DNA of 64,000 nt from Archangium gephyra (GTDB lineage Bacteria > Myxococcota > Myxococcia > Myxococcales > Myxococcaceae), in NCBI RefSeq assembly GCF_001027285.1, contig NZ_CP011509.1:9510501-9574500 (forward strand), written 5' to 3'. How positions within the stretch are numbered: position 1 is the stretch's first letter; the number at the start of each line of letters is the position of its first letter. A model generated the notes under the pieces. That model saw only the letters and a list, made by a program, of their open reading frames with translations. It was not told the DNA's origin and ran no database searches. This document shows, piece after piece, positions 8,884-17,066 of this stretch. Both the position numbers and the translations under genes were made by a program.

Positions 8884-10361
8884 GCGGAGGCGCGCGAGTC
8901 GATGATGGCATGGAGCTGCTTGGAAAGCTGGATGAGCCGGGTGGCCGTCTGCAGCGTCTGCGAGGAGCTGGACTCCGCCTGACGGGCCGTCTGCGCCACC
9001 TCGAGGATGGCGGTGTTCACCTGCTCCACCGCCGTCGTCTGCTGCTGGGTGCTCAGCTCGATTTCCCGCGCCACGTCCAGGTTGGCGCGCACCAGCTCCG
9101 CGATGCGCCGGAAGCTGCCGGCCACGTCGGTGAACTGCTTCGTGCTGCTCTGCACCGCCTTGGAGCCGTCCTCGGTGGCCATGATGGTGGTGTTGGAGGC
9201 GGCGCGGATCTCATCGATGAGCACGCGGATGTCCTTGGTGGCTCCACCCACCCGGTCCGCCAGCTTGCGGATCTCATCGGCCACCACGGCGAAACGCTTG
9301 CCGTGCTCGCCCGCTCCGGCGCTCTCGATGGTGGCGTTGATGGCGAGGATGTTCGTCTGCTCGGCCAGGTCGTTGATGATGTCCACGATACCGCCAATCT
9401 CCTGCGAGCGCTTGCCCAGCTCCAGCATGTGATTGACGATGGCGTCCACCTGGCGGCGCACCACGTCGATGGCCTCCTGGGCGTGCAGCACCGTGTCATT
9501 TCCGTTACGCGCGGCACCGGCCGTCTCGTCCGCCACGCGGGCCACCTGCTGCGCGCTGCTGGCGATCTGCCGCGAGGTGGCCAGCAGCTCCTTGACGGTG
9601 GTGGAGATCTCCGTGGTGGACGAGGCCTGCTCCCGTGCGCCCGTGGCCTGTTGCGAGGCCGCCGACTGGAGCTCGGCCGAGGAGCCCTGCACCTGCTCGA
9701 TGGCCGAGCCGATCTTCTTCTTCAGCCCGAGGCCCACCAGGGTGGCCGCCGCCATCACCAGGAGGATGGCGACGCCACTGCCCCACATGAACAGCCTCTC
9801 GAACCATGCCGAGTCCCGCTTCAGCAGCGCATCACGCTCCTTCAGCAGCCGCAGCTCGTGCTCGCGCATCTCCGCCACCACGCGGCGGATGTCGTCCATC
9901 AGCGCCTTGCCCTCACCGGTGTTGATGACGGCCAGGGCGGCCTCGAAGCCCCGGGTGCGGCGCAGCTCGACATTGCTCCGCATGCTGGCCAGCTTCTGCG
10001 TGAGGAGGAACTTCAAGGCCTCCAGCTGCCGGAGCTGCACGGGGTTGTCGGCGAGCAGGCCGCGCACGCGCGAGAGCTCCGCGTCGAGGCTGCCCTGCGC
10101 CTCGCGGTAGGGCTCGAGGTAGGAGTCGTCACCGGTGAGCACGTAGCCGCGCTGCCCCGTCTCCGCGTCCTTGGCGCTGGAGAGCACCCGCTCCAGGCCA
10201 TTGATGAGCTCGTGGGAGTGCTCCACGGCGGCAGCGGTGGCCGTGAACTGCCGGGTGCCGCGGATGGCCTGGACGGCGAAGAGGCAGATGAACACCGACA
10301 CCATGGCGACGGCGGCGGTGAACTGCAGGCGCAACGTCCATATGGAAGACATCTTCATCAT
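8880..10361 (-). CDS. Methyl-accepting chemotaxis protein with CHASE3-like sensor
   Basis: 493 residues. A membrane segment near residues 13-33 is followed by a ~150-residue periplasmic helical domain with the DAETGQRGYVLTGDDSYLEPY signature of CHASE3. A second membrane segment lies near 190-212. The cytoplasmic part has the conserved MCP hairpin (DIINDLAEQTNILAINATIE, GKRFAVVADEIRKLAD) and flanking coiled coil. No recognisable HAMP domain lies between the second membrane helix and the coiled coil, and there is no C-terminal NWETF-like tether, so CheR/CheB probably find it without a pentapeptide. The ligand is unknown. It is cotranscribed with its own CheW, CheR, CheA and CheB. Confidence 0.95.
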   Translation of the reverse strand: MMKMSSIWTLRLQFTAAVAMVSVFICLFAVQAIRGTRQFTATAAAVEHSHELINGLERVLSSAKDAETGQRGYVLTGDDSYLEPYREAQGSLDAELSRVRGLLADNPVQLRQLEALKFLLTQKLASMRSNVELRRTRGFEAALAVINTGEGKALMDDIRRVVAEMREHELRLLKERDALLKRDSAWFERLFMWGSGVAILLVMAAATLVGLGLKKKIGSAIEQVQGSSAELQSAASQQATGAREQASSTTEISTTVKELLATSRQIASSAQQVARVADETAGAARNGNDTVLHAQEAIDVVRRQVDAIVNHMLELGKRSQEIGGIVDIINDLAEQTNILAINATIESAGAGEHGKRFAVVADEIRKLADRVGGATKDIRVLIDEIRAASNTTIMATEDGSKAVQSSTKQFTDVAGSFRRIAELVRANLDVAREIELSTQQQTTAVEQVNTAILEVAQTARQAESSSSQTLQTATRLIQLSKQLHAIIDSRASA

Positions 10362-10897
10362 CGTCCCTGCTGAGGACCGGAGGCGTCCTCCAGCAACCTT
10401 CTCACGAGGGAGTCCACATCCAGCACGGGCAGCGGCGGGGCGTCCGGCAGGAGGACGTTGCTGCTCAGCAGGGGATGGGCGGAGGAGGAGCCCTCGCCGG
10501 AGCGCAGCTGCTCCGGGGTGGCGCGCATCTGCCCCTCGAAGCCGGCCGCGGCCAGGCCCACGCGCCGGCTCCCACCGGCCAGCAACAACCAGCGGGGAGG
10601 CTCCCCGGACTGCAGGCCCAACAGCGCCGTCAGATCATGCACGGCGATGAGCTGTCCCCGGAGGCCCGCCACCCCCAACAGGGAGGCCGGGGCGCCCGGC
10701 AGACGCACCAGCTTGGGCATGAGGTGGAGGCCGGAGAGGTGGCCCAGCCGCACGGCCAGGGGGGCACCACCCACGCGCAGCCGCAGCAGCGCCTCGCCGG
10801 GCTCCTGCCGGGGAGGCGGCGGGCGGGAGAAGGAGGCATCGAAGCCGTCACGCAGCTCGTCCAGCCGCAGTGCCGTCCGGGAGCGAGGCAGACTCAT
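10358..10897 (-). CDS. cheW: CheW-like coupling protein (operon copy 2)
   Basis: 179 residues. A single CheW domain (~35-170) follows a Pro-rich N-terminal tail. Recognisable features are LLRLRVGGAPLAVRL, GVAGLRGQLIAVHDL and the C-terminal LPVLDVDSLVRRL. It should bridge the MCP and the CheA-REC kinase in a membrane-associated array. This copy is divergent from the other CheW of the operon, as seen for WspB/WspD and FrzA/FrzB, where the two proteins are not interchangeable. It overlaps cheR and the mcp gene by 4 bp each. Confidence 0.9.
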   Translation of the reverse strand: MSLPRSRTALRLDELRDGFDASFSRPPPPRQEPGEALLRLRVGGAPLAVRLGHLSGLHLMPKLVRLPGAPASLLGVAGLRGQLIAVHDLTALLGLQSGEPPRWLLLAGGSRRVGLAAAGFEGQMRATPEQLRSGEGSSSAHPLLSSNVLLPDAPPLPVLDVDSLVRRLLEDASGPQQGR

Positions 10898-12300
10898 GGG
10901 ACCTCCGTACAGGCCTGCAGCTCCTGCAGGCCCACTTGCATCAATCCGTGGCGGCCAAAGCCTCCGCCGAAGAGCGACAGGTGCAGGGGCTTCTCCTGGG
11001 GCAACAACGACACGGCCATGCGCAGGGCCACGCGGGCCTCGACCATGTCACCGGCCCGGCGCGCCAGCGAGCCCGCGCGCAGGTGGGCCAGCGCGAAGGT
11101 GGGCTCCGCGCGCACGGAAGCGGAGTAACGGCCGCGGGCAGCGGCCTCATCCCCCCCCTGCTCCAGGCACAGCCCCAACAGGTAGTACGCCGGGGCCTCG
11201 GTGGCGCTCGCCGTGACGAGCTGCCGGCCCAGCTGCTCGGCCTGGGACAGGCGTCCGGCGTGCAGGTGCAGCACCGCGCGCAGCAGCAGCGCCTTGGGGC
11301 TCGAGCTCTCGGGCAGGGACTCCAGCAGCGCCCAGGCCTCGGTGTAGCGCTCCGCCTCGAGCAGCTGCAGCACCCCCTCCAGCCCGTCCGGCGCCGGCGG
11401 CGGCGTGGACGCCGGTGCGGCCACCCGCTGGGCCACCGTGGGCGTGGCCGCGGGCGCGGCCTGGGGCGCGGAGACGCCAGGGGGCGCGGGGGGCTTCAGG
11501 CGGTAATAGAAGGCGTCACCGCCGCGCAGCAGCTCGAAGTCCTCGGAGATGCCACGCAGCGTCTCGCTGGGCCCCATGAAGAGGTAGCCACCGGGAACCA
11601 GGGCCTGGGACATGCGGGCGATGATTTTGCGGATGACGTCCTGGGGGAAGTAGAGGACGACGTTGCGGCAGAGGATGGCGTGGAAGGAGCCCGGGGCCCA
11701 GAAGGCGGAGGCCTCCTCCAGGAGGTTGCGCTCCTCGAAGATGACCTGGTCGCGCACCTGGGGCTGGAGGGCGAAACCCTCGGGGGTGCGCTGGAACCAC
11801 TGCTGGCGCATGGCGCTCGGCACGGCGCGCAGCGACCAGGGGGAGTAGCAGGCGCGGCGGGCATGGGCGATGGAGCGCGGGTTGACGTCGATGCCGAGAA
11901 TCCGCAGCCGGGAGGAGTCCACGCGGCCGCGCTCGCGGGCGAGCAGGGCCACCGAGTAGGGCTCCTCCCCGGTGGAGCAGCCGGCGCACAGCACGCGGAC
12001 GGTGGACGTCTGGCGCAGGAAGGAAGGCAGCACCTGGTCCACCAGCGTCTCCAGCTGGGTGGGATGGCGCAGGAAGTACGTCTCCCCCACGGTGAGCCGC
12101 TCGGCCAGCACCTTCCACTCCGCCTGCGAGGACGGAGCGGCCAGCTGCTCCAGGTAACGCTCCACCCCACACGCGGCGGAGCGCTCCGCGAGCAGCGGCA
12201 CCAGCTCACTCCACTGGCCCTCCTCATAGTGCAGGCCCAGACGCTGCTCCACGAGCGCGACGAAGCGGACGAGCGGCGGGCGGGTGGGCGTGGCGATCAC
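10894..12300 (-). CDS. cheR: CheR methyltransferase with TPR-like C-terminus
   Basis: 468 residues. The CheR N-terminal helical domain is followed by the SAM-binding domain (VLCAGCSTGEEPYS, then LGIDVNPRSI and the conserved CRNVVLYF). A Pro/Ala-rich linker (~285-315) then leads to about 140 residues of helical TPR-like repeats (ALLLRAVLHLHAGRLSQAEQ, YLLGLCLEQGGDEAAARGRY). The same architecture is found in WspC and FrzF, where the TPR part mediates partner contacts. It uses S-adenosylmethionine to methylate glutamates on the MCP and opposes CheB. Confidence 0.93.
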   Translation of the reverse strand: MIATPTRPPLVRFVALVEQRLGLHYEEGQWSELVPLLAERSAACGVERYLEQLAAPSSQAEWKVLAERLTVGETYFLRHPTQLETLVDQVLPSFLRQTSTVRVLCAGCSTGEEPYSVALLARERGRVDSSRLRILGIDVNPRSIAHARRACYSPWSLRAVPSAMRQQWFQRTPEGFALQPQVRDQVIFEERNLLEEASAFWAPGSFHAILCRNVVLYFPQDVIRKIIARMSQALVPGGYLFMGPSETLRGISEDFELLRGGDAFYYRLKPPAPPGVSAPQAAPAATPTVAQRVAAPASTPPPAPDGLEGVLQLLEAERYTEAWALLESLPESSSPKALLLRAVLHLHAGRLSQAEQLGRQLVTASATEAPAYYLLGLCLEQGGDEAAARGRYSASVRAEPTFALAHLRAGSLARRAGDMVEARVALRMAVSLLPQEKPLHLSLFGGGFGRHGLMQVGLQELQACTEVP

Positions 12301-12773
12301 GCGCCCCCCTGGCCGGAGGAAGTCTCCAGGCGGCGCCAGAGCTCCTCGGGCAACAGGCGGGACGTGCCCAGCAGCGCCAGCAGGCGCCCGTCGAACGAGC
12401 CCAGGTGCTGGAGGTGGCCGCTGGCGGTGGCGCGCAGCAGGGGGGGCACCGAGTCCAGGCCCTCCTCCTCCATCCAGCGCAGGCCCCGCACCTCATCCAC
12501 CTCGAGCGCCATGCGCCCCTCGGGTACCCGCAGCGAGACGAACCGGCGGCCCGCGCCGCCCTCGGCCAGGGCTCCGCCCAGCAACATCGCCAGGCTCACC
12601 ACGGGCGCCGGCGCGCCACGCACCAGGGACACACCCCGCACGAAGACCGGGGCCGCGGACACCGGGGCAACCGGTAGCGGCCTCATCGTCTCTTCCACTT
12701 CCTCGAGCGGCAGCGCGCACATCCACTCCTGCGCCCTCACGACGAGGAAGCAGCGAGACCCCTGCCTGGGCAT
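12297..12773 (-). CDS. cheW: CheW-like coupling protein (operon copy 1, first gene)
   Basis: 158 residues from the ATG at 12773, preceded by GGGGGAGTC, a good ribosome-binding site. An in-frame ATG at 12809 would add 12 residues but lacks one. The protein is a degenerate CheW domain (CFLVVRAQEWMCALPLEEV, FVRGVSLVRGAPAPVVSLA, VSLRVPEGRMALEVDEVRG). It is the promoter-proximal gene of the seven-gene chemosensory operon, and its stop overlaps the cheR start by 4 bp. The operon promoter should lie in 12774-12950. Confidence 0.85.
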   Translation of the reverse strand: MPRQGSRCFLVVRAQEWMCALPLEEVEETMRPLPVAPVSAAPVFVRGVSLVRGAPAPVVSLAMLLGGALAEGGAGRRFVSLRVPEGRMALEVDEVRGLRWMEEEGLDSVPPLLRATASGHLQHLGSFDGRLLALLGTSRLLPEELWRRLETSSGQGGA

Positions 12774-13365
12774 GACTCCCCCTTCGGGTTCGAACTCCAC
12801 GCAAATCATGCACCTTCAGCGTATGTCAAGGCGAGTACCAAGCGCGTCCCGGGGCCTCCGGGACGGAGCCGGCTCCCCGGGCAAGGAGGGGAGCAGGCCG
12901 GCGACGGACACCGCACCCGAACACACCCCCCGGCACACCTGCGCGGGTGGAGAGCCAAAGCCTTACACACGCGTGGCCCCCCCACAATGTGCTCCACGCA
13001 GGGCCAGGCATTGAACCCAGACAGGAATTTGGCATCCACGCGAAACGCCTTTCGCCGCTCAATGAAATCTTGCAAGCCTTTCCGTGAAAGTACGGGGCCC
13101 CCTCTCACAATGCCTCGACTTTTCCGTCGTCCTCCAGATAATTGGGAATTGCTACGAAGGCGTGGGCGCACAAGGGTTTACACCCGCCTCCTTCGAACCA
13201 GACAGTCATTGGATAGTGATCGAAGCCGCCAGAAGCGGGTCGATTTGTCATTGCCGTGGGAAGCAACAACACGCAGAGTCCCACCGCGAAGCCACAGATA
13301 GTCATTGCCACCGGTCCGCCATGCGCGGGCTACCGAGTCGGACCACGGGAACGGAGTCGACGAGC
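12774..13365. other. Long intergenic region between the divergent chemosensory operon and the DUF1552 gene
   Basis: About 590 bp without a convincing gene and with noticeably lower GC than its flanks, especially 13010-13310. It must hold the divergent promoters of the chemosensory operon and of the DUF1552/DUF1592 pair. I could not place -35/-10 boxes confidently. A run at 13270-13296 is faintly reminiscent of a GEMM riboswitch core but does not fit it (see rejected items). Confidence 0.5.
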
Positions 13366-14658
13366 ATGATTCGGATCGGGCGAAGGCAGTTCACAGCCGG
13401 GCTGGGTGCCTCGCTGCTGGCGTCCCCCCTGCTGCGCTTCCTCGGTGGGGAGGCCCACGCGGCGACGCCGGTGGCCAAGAGGCTCATCGTCTTCTTCACC
13501 CCCAATGGCACGGTGCACCGCTTCTGGCGGCCGAGCGGAACGGAGACGGCCTTCTCCTTCCCCGCTGGCAGCATGCTGGAGCCGCTCAACGCGCACCTGG
13601 CCAACCTCCTGGTGTGCGAGGGCCTCAACTTCGTGGACGTGGACAACCACGAGGCGGGCATGGCCAACATGCTCACCGGCGGTGGCTCGGCGCAGAGCAC
13701 CTCGGGGGGCCTGTCCCTGGACCAGTACGTGGCGAGCAAGATTGGCGAGGGCTCGCGCTTCCGCTCCCTGGAGTTCGGGGTGCAGACGAGCCTGTGGGGC
13801 GCGGCGCGCTCCACGCGCATGTCCTACTCGGCCCCGGGCGTCTTCGTCTCCCCCGAGGACAACCCGCGCAGCGCCTTCCAGCGCCTCTTCGGCGCGCTCG
13901 GAGGAGACACGGGCACCGCCGACAAGCTGCTGCGGCGGCGCAAGAGCATGCTGGACCTGGTGCGCGGCGAGCTCAATGACCTGTCCCAGCGGGTGGGCGC
14001 GGAGGAGAAGCGCAAGCTGGAGCAGCACCTGGAGGCGCTGCGCCAGACGGAGAAGGGGCTGACCGAGCCCGTGGCCCTGCCCGGGTGCCCCTCCGCCACG
14101 GCGCCCCTCTCCATGGACGCCATGGCCAACGCCAACTTCCCCGCCGTGGGCAAGGCCCAGATGGACCTGATGGTGAGCGCGCTCACCTGCGGCATGACGC
14201 GCGTGGCCTCGCTCCAGTGGTCCCACACCGTCGCGCCCCAGGTGTTCACCTGGTTGGGAGTCGGCGAGGCCCACCACGAGCTGTCGCACAAGGACGACTC
14301 CAACACCGCGGGGCTCGCGGCGCTCGTCAAGTGCGAGCGCTGGTTCGCCGAGCAGTTCGCCTACCTCCTGCAGTCCCTCAAGGATCGCCCGGACCTGGAG
14401 GGTGGGGGCAGCATGCTCGACTCCACCGTGGTGGTGTGGGCCAAGGAGCTCGGCGACAGCCGCATGCACGACTGCCGCTCGGTGCCCTTCCTCGTCGCCG
14501 GAGGCGCGCAGAGCCCTTTCCGCTTCGGGCGCTACCTGCGCTACAGCGGCGTCCCGCACCAGAAGCTGCTCACCTCGGTCTGTCACGCCCTGGGCGCTCC
14601 GCTCGACACCTTCGGCGATGCCACCCGCTCCAACGGCCCGCTCGACGGGCTCGTCTGA
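13366..14658 (+). CDS. Tat-exported DUF1552 domain protein
   Basis: 430 residues. The start is the ATG at 13366 with GGAG 9 bases upstream. It begins MIRIGRRQFTAGLGASLLAS, a twin-arginine signal, then HAATPVAKRLIVFFTPNGT, the hallmark opening of DUF1552 proteins. Later motifs include MASLQWSHT-like VASLQWSHTV, a GEAHHELSHKD segment and VVVWAKELGDSRMHD, which give several His/Asp/Glu residues as in alkaline-phosphatase/sulfatase-like folds (DUF1501/DUF1552 superfamily). Such genes are classically adjacent to DUF1592-type haem-like proteins, as here (52 bp downstream). The function of the family is unknown; export in folded form by Tat suggests a bound cofactor. Confidence 0.9.
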   Translation: MIRIGRRQFTAGLGASLLASPLLRFLGGEAHAATPVAKRLIVFFTPNGTVHRFWRPSGTETAFSFPAGSMLEPLNAHLANLLVCEGLNFVDVDNHEAGMANMLTGGGSAQSTSGGLSLDQYVASKIGEGSRFRSLEFGVQTSLWGAARSTRMSYSAPGVFVSPEDNPRSAFQRLFGALGGDTGTADKLLRRRKSMLDLVRGELNDLSQRVGAEEKRKLEQHLEALRQTEKGLTEPVALPGCPSATAPLSMDAMANANFPAVGKAQMDLMVSALTCGMTRVASLQWSHTVAPQVFTWLGVGEAHHELSHKDDSNTAGLAALVKCERWFAEQFAYLLQSLKDRPDLEGGGSMLDSTVVVWAKELGDSRMHDCRSVPFLVAGGAQSPFRFGRYLRYSGVPHQKLLTSVCHALGAPLDTFGDATRSNGPLDGLV

Positions 14659-14709
14659 CAGCCTCCCTCCCCCTCTGACAGTTCCCCCTCGCGATTAGGA
14701 GGCAGACCC

Positions 14710-17016
14710 GTGCTCCCCTCCCGGCAGCTCTCTGCCCTTGGCGCCCTCTTTTTCTCCGCCACCCTTCTCTCCGCCTGCACCACCGACTCCGGCTGCCCGG
14801 ATGACCTGGAATTCTTCCGCACCCGCGTGTGGGAGCCGGTGATGTCCGTGCAGTGCGTGGCCTGCCACAAGTCCGATGGGATGGCGGCGGGCACACGCCT
14901 GGTGCTGCTGCCCCCGGGAGCACCGGGAGCGGTGGAGTCCAACTTCATGACGGCGCGGGGGCTGGCGCGCGAGATGGTCAACGGCCAACCCCTGCTCCTG
15001 CTCAAGCCCTCGGGCATGCACCCGGAGGGGCATGGGGGCGGCACGGTCGTCACGCAGGGCAGCACGCGCTACGACAACTTCCAGCACTTCGCGGACCGCA
15101 TCAACGGCGTCGCCGGAGCCTGTGAGGCCTCCGCGCTGGTGGCGTGTGCACCGGGCGAGGCGGACCCCAACGCCAGGCGCCGGCTGCGCATGCTCACGCG
15201 CTTCGAGTACGACAACACCCTGCGCGACCTGCTCTACCTCGACTCGCAGTGGGGCCAGTCCCTGCCCGCGGAAGAGATGGTGCACGGCTTCGACAACAAC
15301 GCGGATGAGCGCGCGGTGGGCCAGTTGCTGACGGACAAGCTGCTCGCCGCCGCCGAGGAGGCCGCCACGCAGGCCGTGACGAATCTGTCCCGGCATGTCT
15401 CGTGCGCTCCGGGAGAGGAGTGCGCGAAGCAGTTCATCCAGGACTTCGGCCTGCGGGCCTTCCGCCGCCCGCTGACGGACGCGGAGAAGCTCCGCTACCA
15501 GTCGCTCTACACGCTCGTGGCGGCGGAGGAAGGGACGAACGGGTACACCGAGGGCATCAAGGCCATCATCACCGCCATGCTCCAGTCCCCGAACTTCCTC
15601 TACCGCACGGAGCTGGGAGAGCACATCGGAGACGGGAAGTACAAGTTGAACGACTACGAGGTGGCCTCGGAGCTGTCCTACCTCTTCTGGGGCTCCATGC
15701 CGGACGAGGAGCTCTTCGCCAAGGCGAAGGCGGGCACCCTGAGCAGCAAGCCGGAGCTGCTGCCCACCGAGGCGCGCCGGATGCTGGCTTCTTCCCGGAG
15801 CCGGCCCATGCTCGACCATTTCGTGAGCCAGTGGCTGGACCTGGGACACATCAACCAGGTGCAGAAGGACACCGCCTTCGCGGACTTCAGCCCGACCATC
15901 CGCGCGGCCATGAAGGCCGAGACGACGGAGCTGTTCGACTATGTCGTCCGCGACAGCAGCGGCCGGCTCCCCGAGCTCTTCACCTCCGACTACACGTTCG
16001 CCACGGACGCGCTCGCCACCTTCTACCGCCTGCCGTCGGGCCCGGTGACCACCTCGTCGGCGCCGGCCAGCGGCCTGCGCATGTGGGAGCTGAAGAGCTC
16101 GGGCCGCGGCGGCATCCTCACCCACGGCAGCATCCTGGCCAGCCAGGCCACGCCGCAGACCTCCTCGCCCATCCGCCGCGGCAAGCTCGTCCGTGAGCGC
16201 CTGCTGTGCCAGCCGCTGCCTCCCCCGCCGCCGGGCCTCAGCGTGCAGCTGTCTCCCGTGAGCGAGGGGCTGCCCAACCGGCAGCGCTTCCAGGAGCACT
16301 CCACCAGCGCGGCCTGCTCGTCCTGCCACCAGCTGATGGACCCCATCGGCTTCGGCTTCGAGCAGTTCGACAGCGTCGGCCGTTTCGCTCCTCAGCTGCC
16401 CAGCGGGCAGCCGGTGGATGCGAGCGGCGAGGTGCTCTCCTCGACGGCCACCAACGGCACCTTCACCGGCGTGGACGGACTCCAGCAGAAGCTGGCGGAC
16501 AGCCCGGATGTGCACGCCTGCTTCTCGCTGCAGTGGCTGCGCTTCGGCTATGGCGTCTCCGGGGATGACGACTCCTGCGCCGCCGGCCAGCTCACGGAGA
16601 GCTTCCGCAAGCAGCAGCTGAGCATCCCGGAGCTGCTCATCTCCCTGACGCAGCTGCCTCGCTTCACCCAGCGCGTGGGCGAATCCACGGGCTCGCCCAG
16701 TCCGGGCGGCGGCGGTGGCGGAGGTAGCGGTGGAGGTGGCGGTGGCGGTGGGCCCTCCACTTCCGGCAACGCCCAGGTCTCCGTGTCCGTCCAGGATGAC
16801 TGGGGGAGCGGTTACTGCCACAACGTCAGGGTGACCAACTCCGGGACGGCCCCGCTCGTCTGGCGCGTGACCATCGAGATCGAAGGCAGGTTCAATCACG
16901 CCTGGAGCTCCGTCTTCACGCACTCGGGCTCCCAGACCACCTTCAGCGGTCTGGACTGGAACGACGAGCTGGCACCTGGGGAGAGCACCAGCTTCGGCTA
17001 TTGCGCGACCCGGTAG
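14710..17016 (+). CDS. DUF1592/DUF1588-type CxxCH lipoprotein with C-terminal CBM2-like domain
   Basis: 768 residues with a GTG start; AGGAGG at 14697-14702 is well placed. The N-terminus is a lipoprotein signal ending in LLSACTT. CVACHK near residue 50 and CSSCHQ in the C-terminal third are CxxCH haem-attachment motifs. Between them are the successive DUF1587 (LTRFEYDNTLRDLL), DUF1595 (FGLRAFRRPLTDAEK), DUF1592 (LQSPNFLYRTE, ELSYLFWGSMPDEEL), DUF1588 (GILTHGSILA, RRGKLVRERLLCQ) and DUF1585 regions of the 'planctomycete cytochrome' family. A polyglycine linker (~660-680) then joins an ~82-residue domain (687-768) whose spacing of W, N and G residues ending in WNDELAPGESTSFGYC matches family 2 carbohydrate-binding modules. 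Likely partner: the DUF1552 protein. Confidence 0.88.
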   Translation: MLPSRQLSALGALFFSATLLSACTTDSGCPDDLEFFRTRVWEPVMSVQCVACHKSDGMAAGTRLVLLPPGAPGAVESNFMTARGLAREMVNGQPLLLLKPSGMHPEGHGGGTVVTQGSTRYDNFQHFADRINGVAGACEASALVACAPGEADPNARRRLRMLTRFEYDNTLRDLLYLDSQWGQSLPAEEMVHGFDNNADERAVGQLLTDKLLAAAEEAATQAVTNLSRHVSCAPGEECAKQFIQDFGLRAFRRPLTDAEKLRYQSLYTLVAAEEGTNGYTEGIKAIITAMLQSPNFLYRTELGEHIGDGKYKLNDYEVASELSYLFWGSMPDEELFAKAKAGTLSSKPELLPTEARRMLASSRSRPMLDHFVSQWLDLGHINQVQKDTAFADFSPTIRAAMKAETTELFDYVVRDSSGRLPELFTSDYTFATDALATFYRLPSGPVTTSSAPASGLRMWELKSSGRGGILTHGSILASQATPQTSSPIRRGKLVRERLLCQPLPPPPPGLSVQLSPVSEGLPNRQRFQEHSTSAACSSCHQLMDPIGFGFEQFDSVGRFAPQLPSGQPVDASGEVLSSTATNGTFTGVDGLQQKLADSPDVHACFSLQWLRFGYGVSGDDDSCAAGQLTESFRKQQLSIPELLISLTQLPRFTQRVGESTGSPSPGGGGGGGSGGGGGGGGPSTSGNAQVSVSVQDDWGSGYCHNVRVTNSGTAPLVWRVTIEIEGRFNHAWSSVFTHSGSQTTFSGLDWNDELAPGESTSFGYCATR

Positions 17017-17066
17017 AGCCAACGCTTGAACCTCGCGCCTCCTGCCGATAGGGAGGCGCGAGCCGC

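Noticed and set aside
6811-8982. Long plus-strand frame opposite cheA
   Set aside because: Shadow of cheA: His/Gln/Gly-rich low-complexity product with no motifs; same for the plus-strand frames at 8910-10373 and 10870-13014.
13262-13310. GEMM (c-di-GMP) riboswitch-like core in the leader of the DUF1552 gene
   Set aside because: CACGCAGAG and GCGAAGCCAC resemble parts of the GEMM core, but GCAAACC and ACGCAAAGC are missing and the P1b hairpin is absent.
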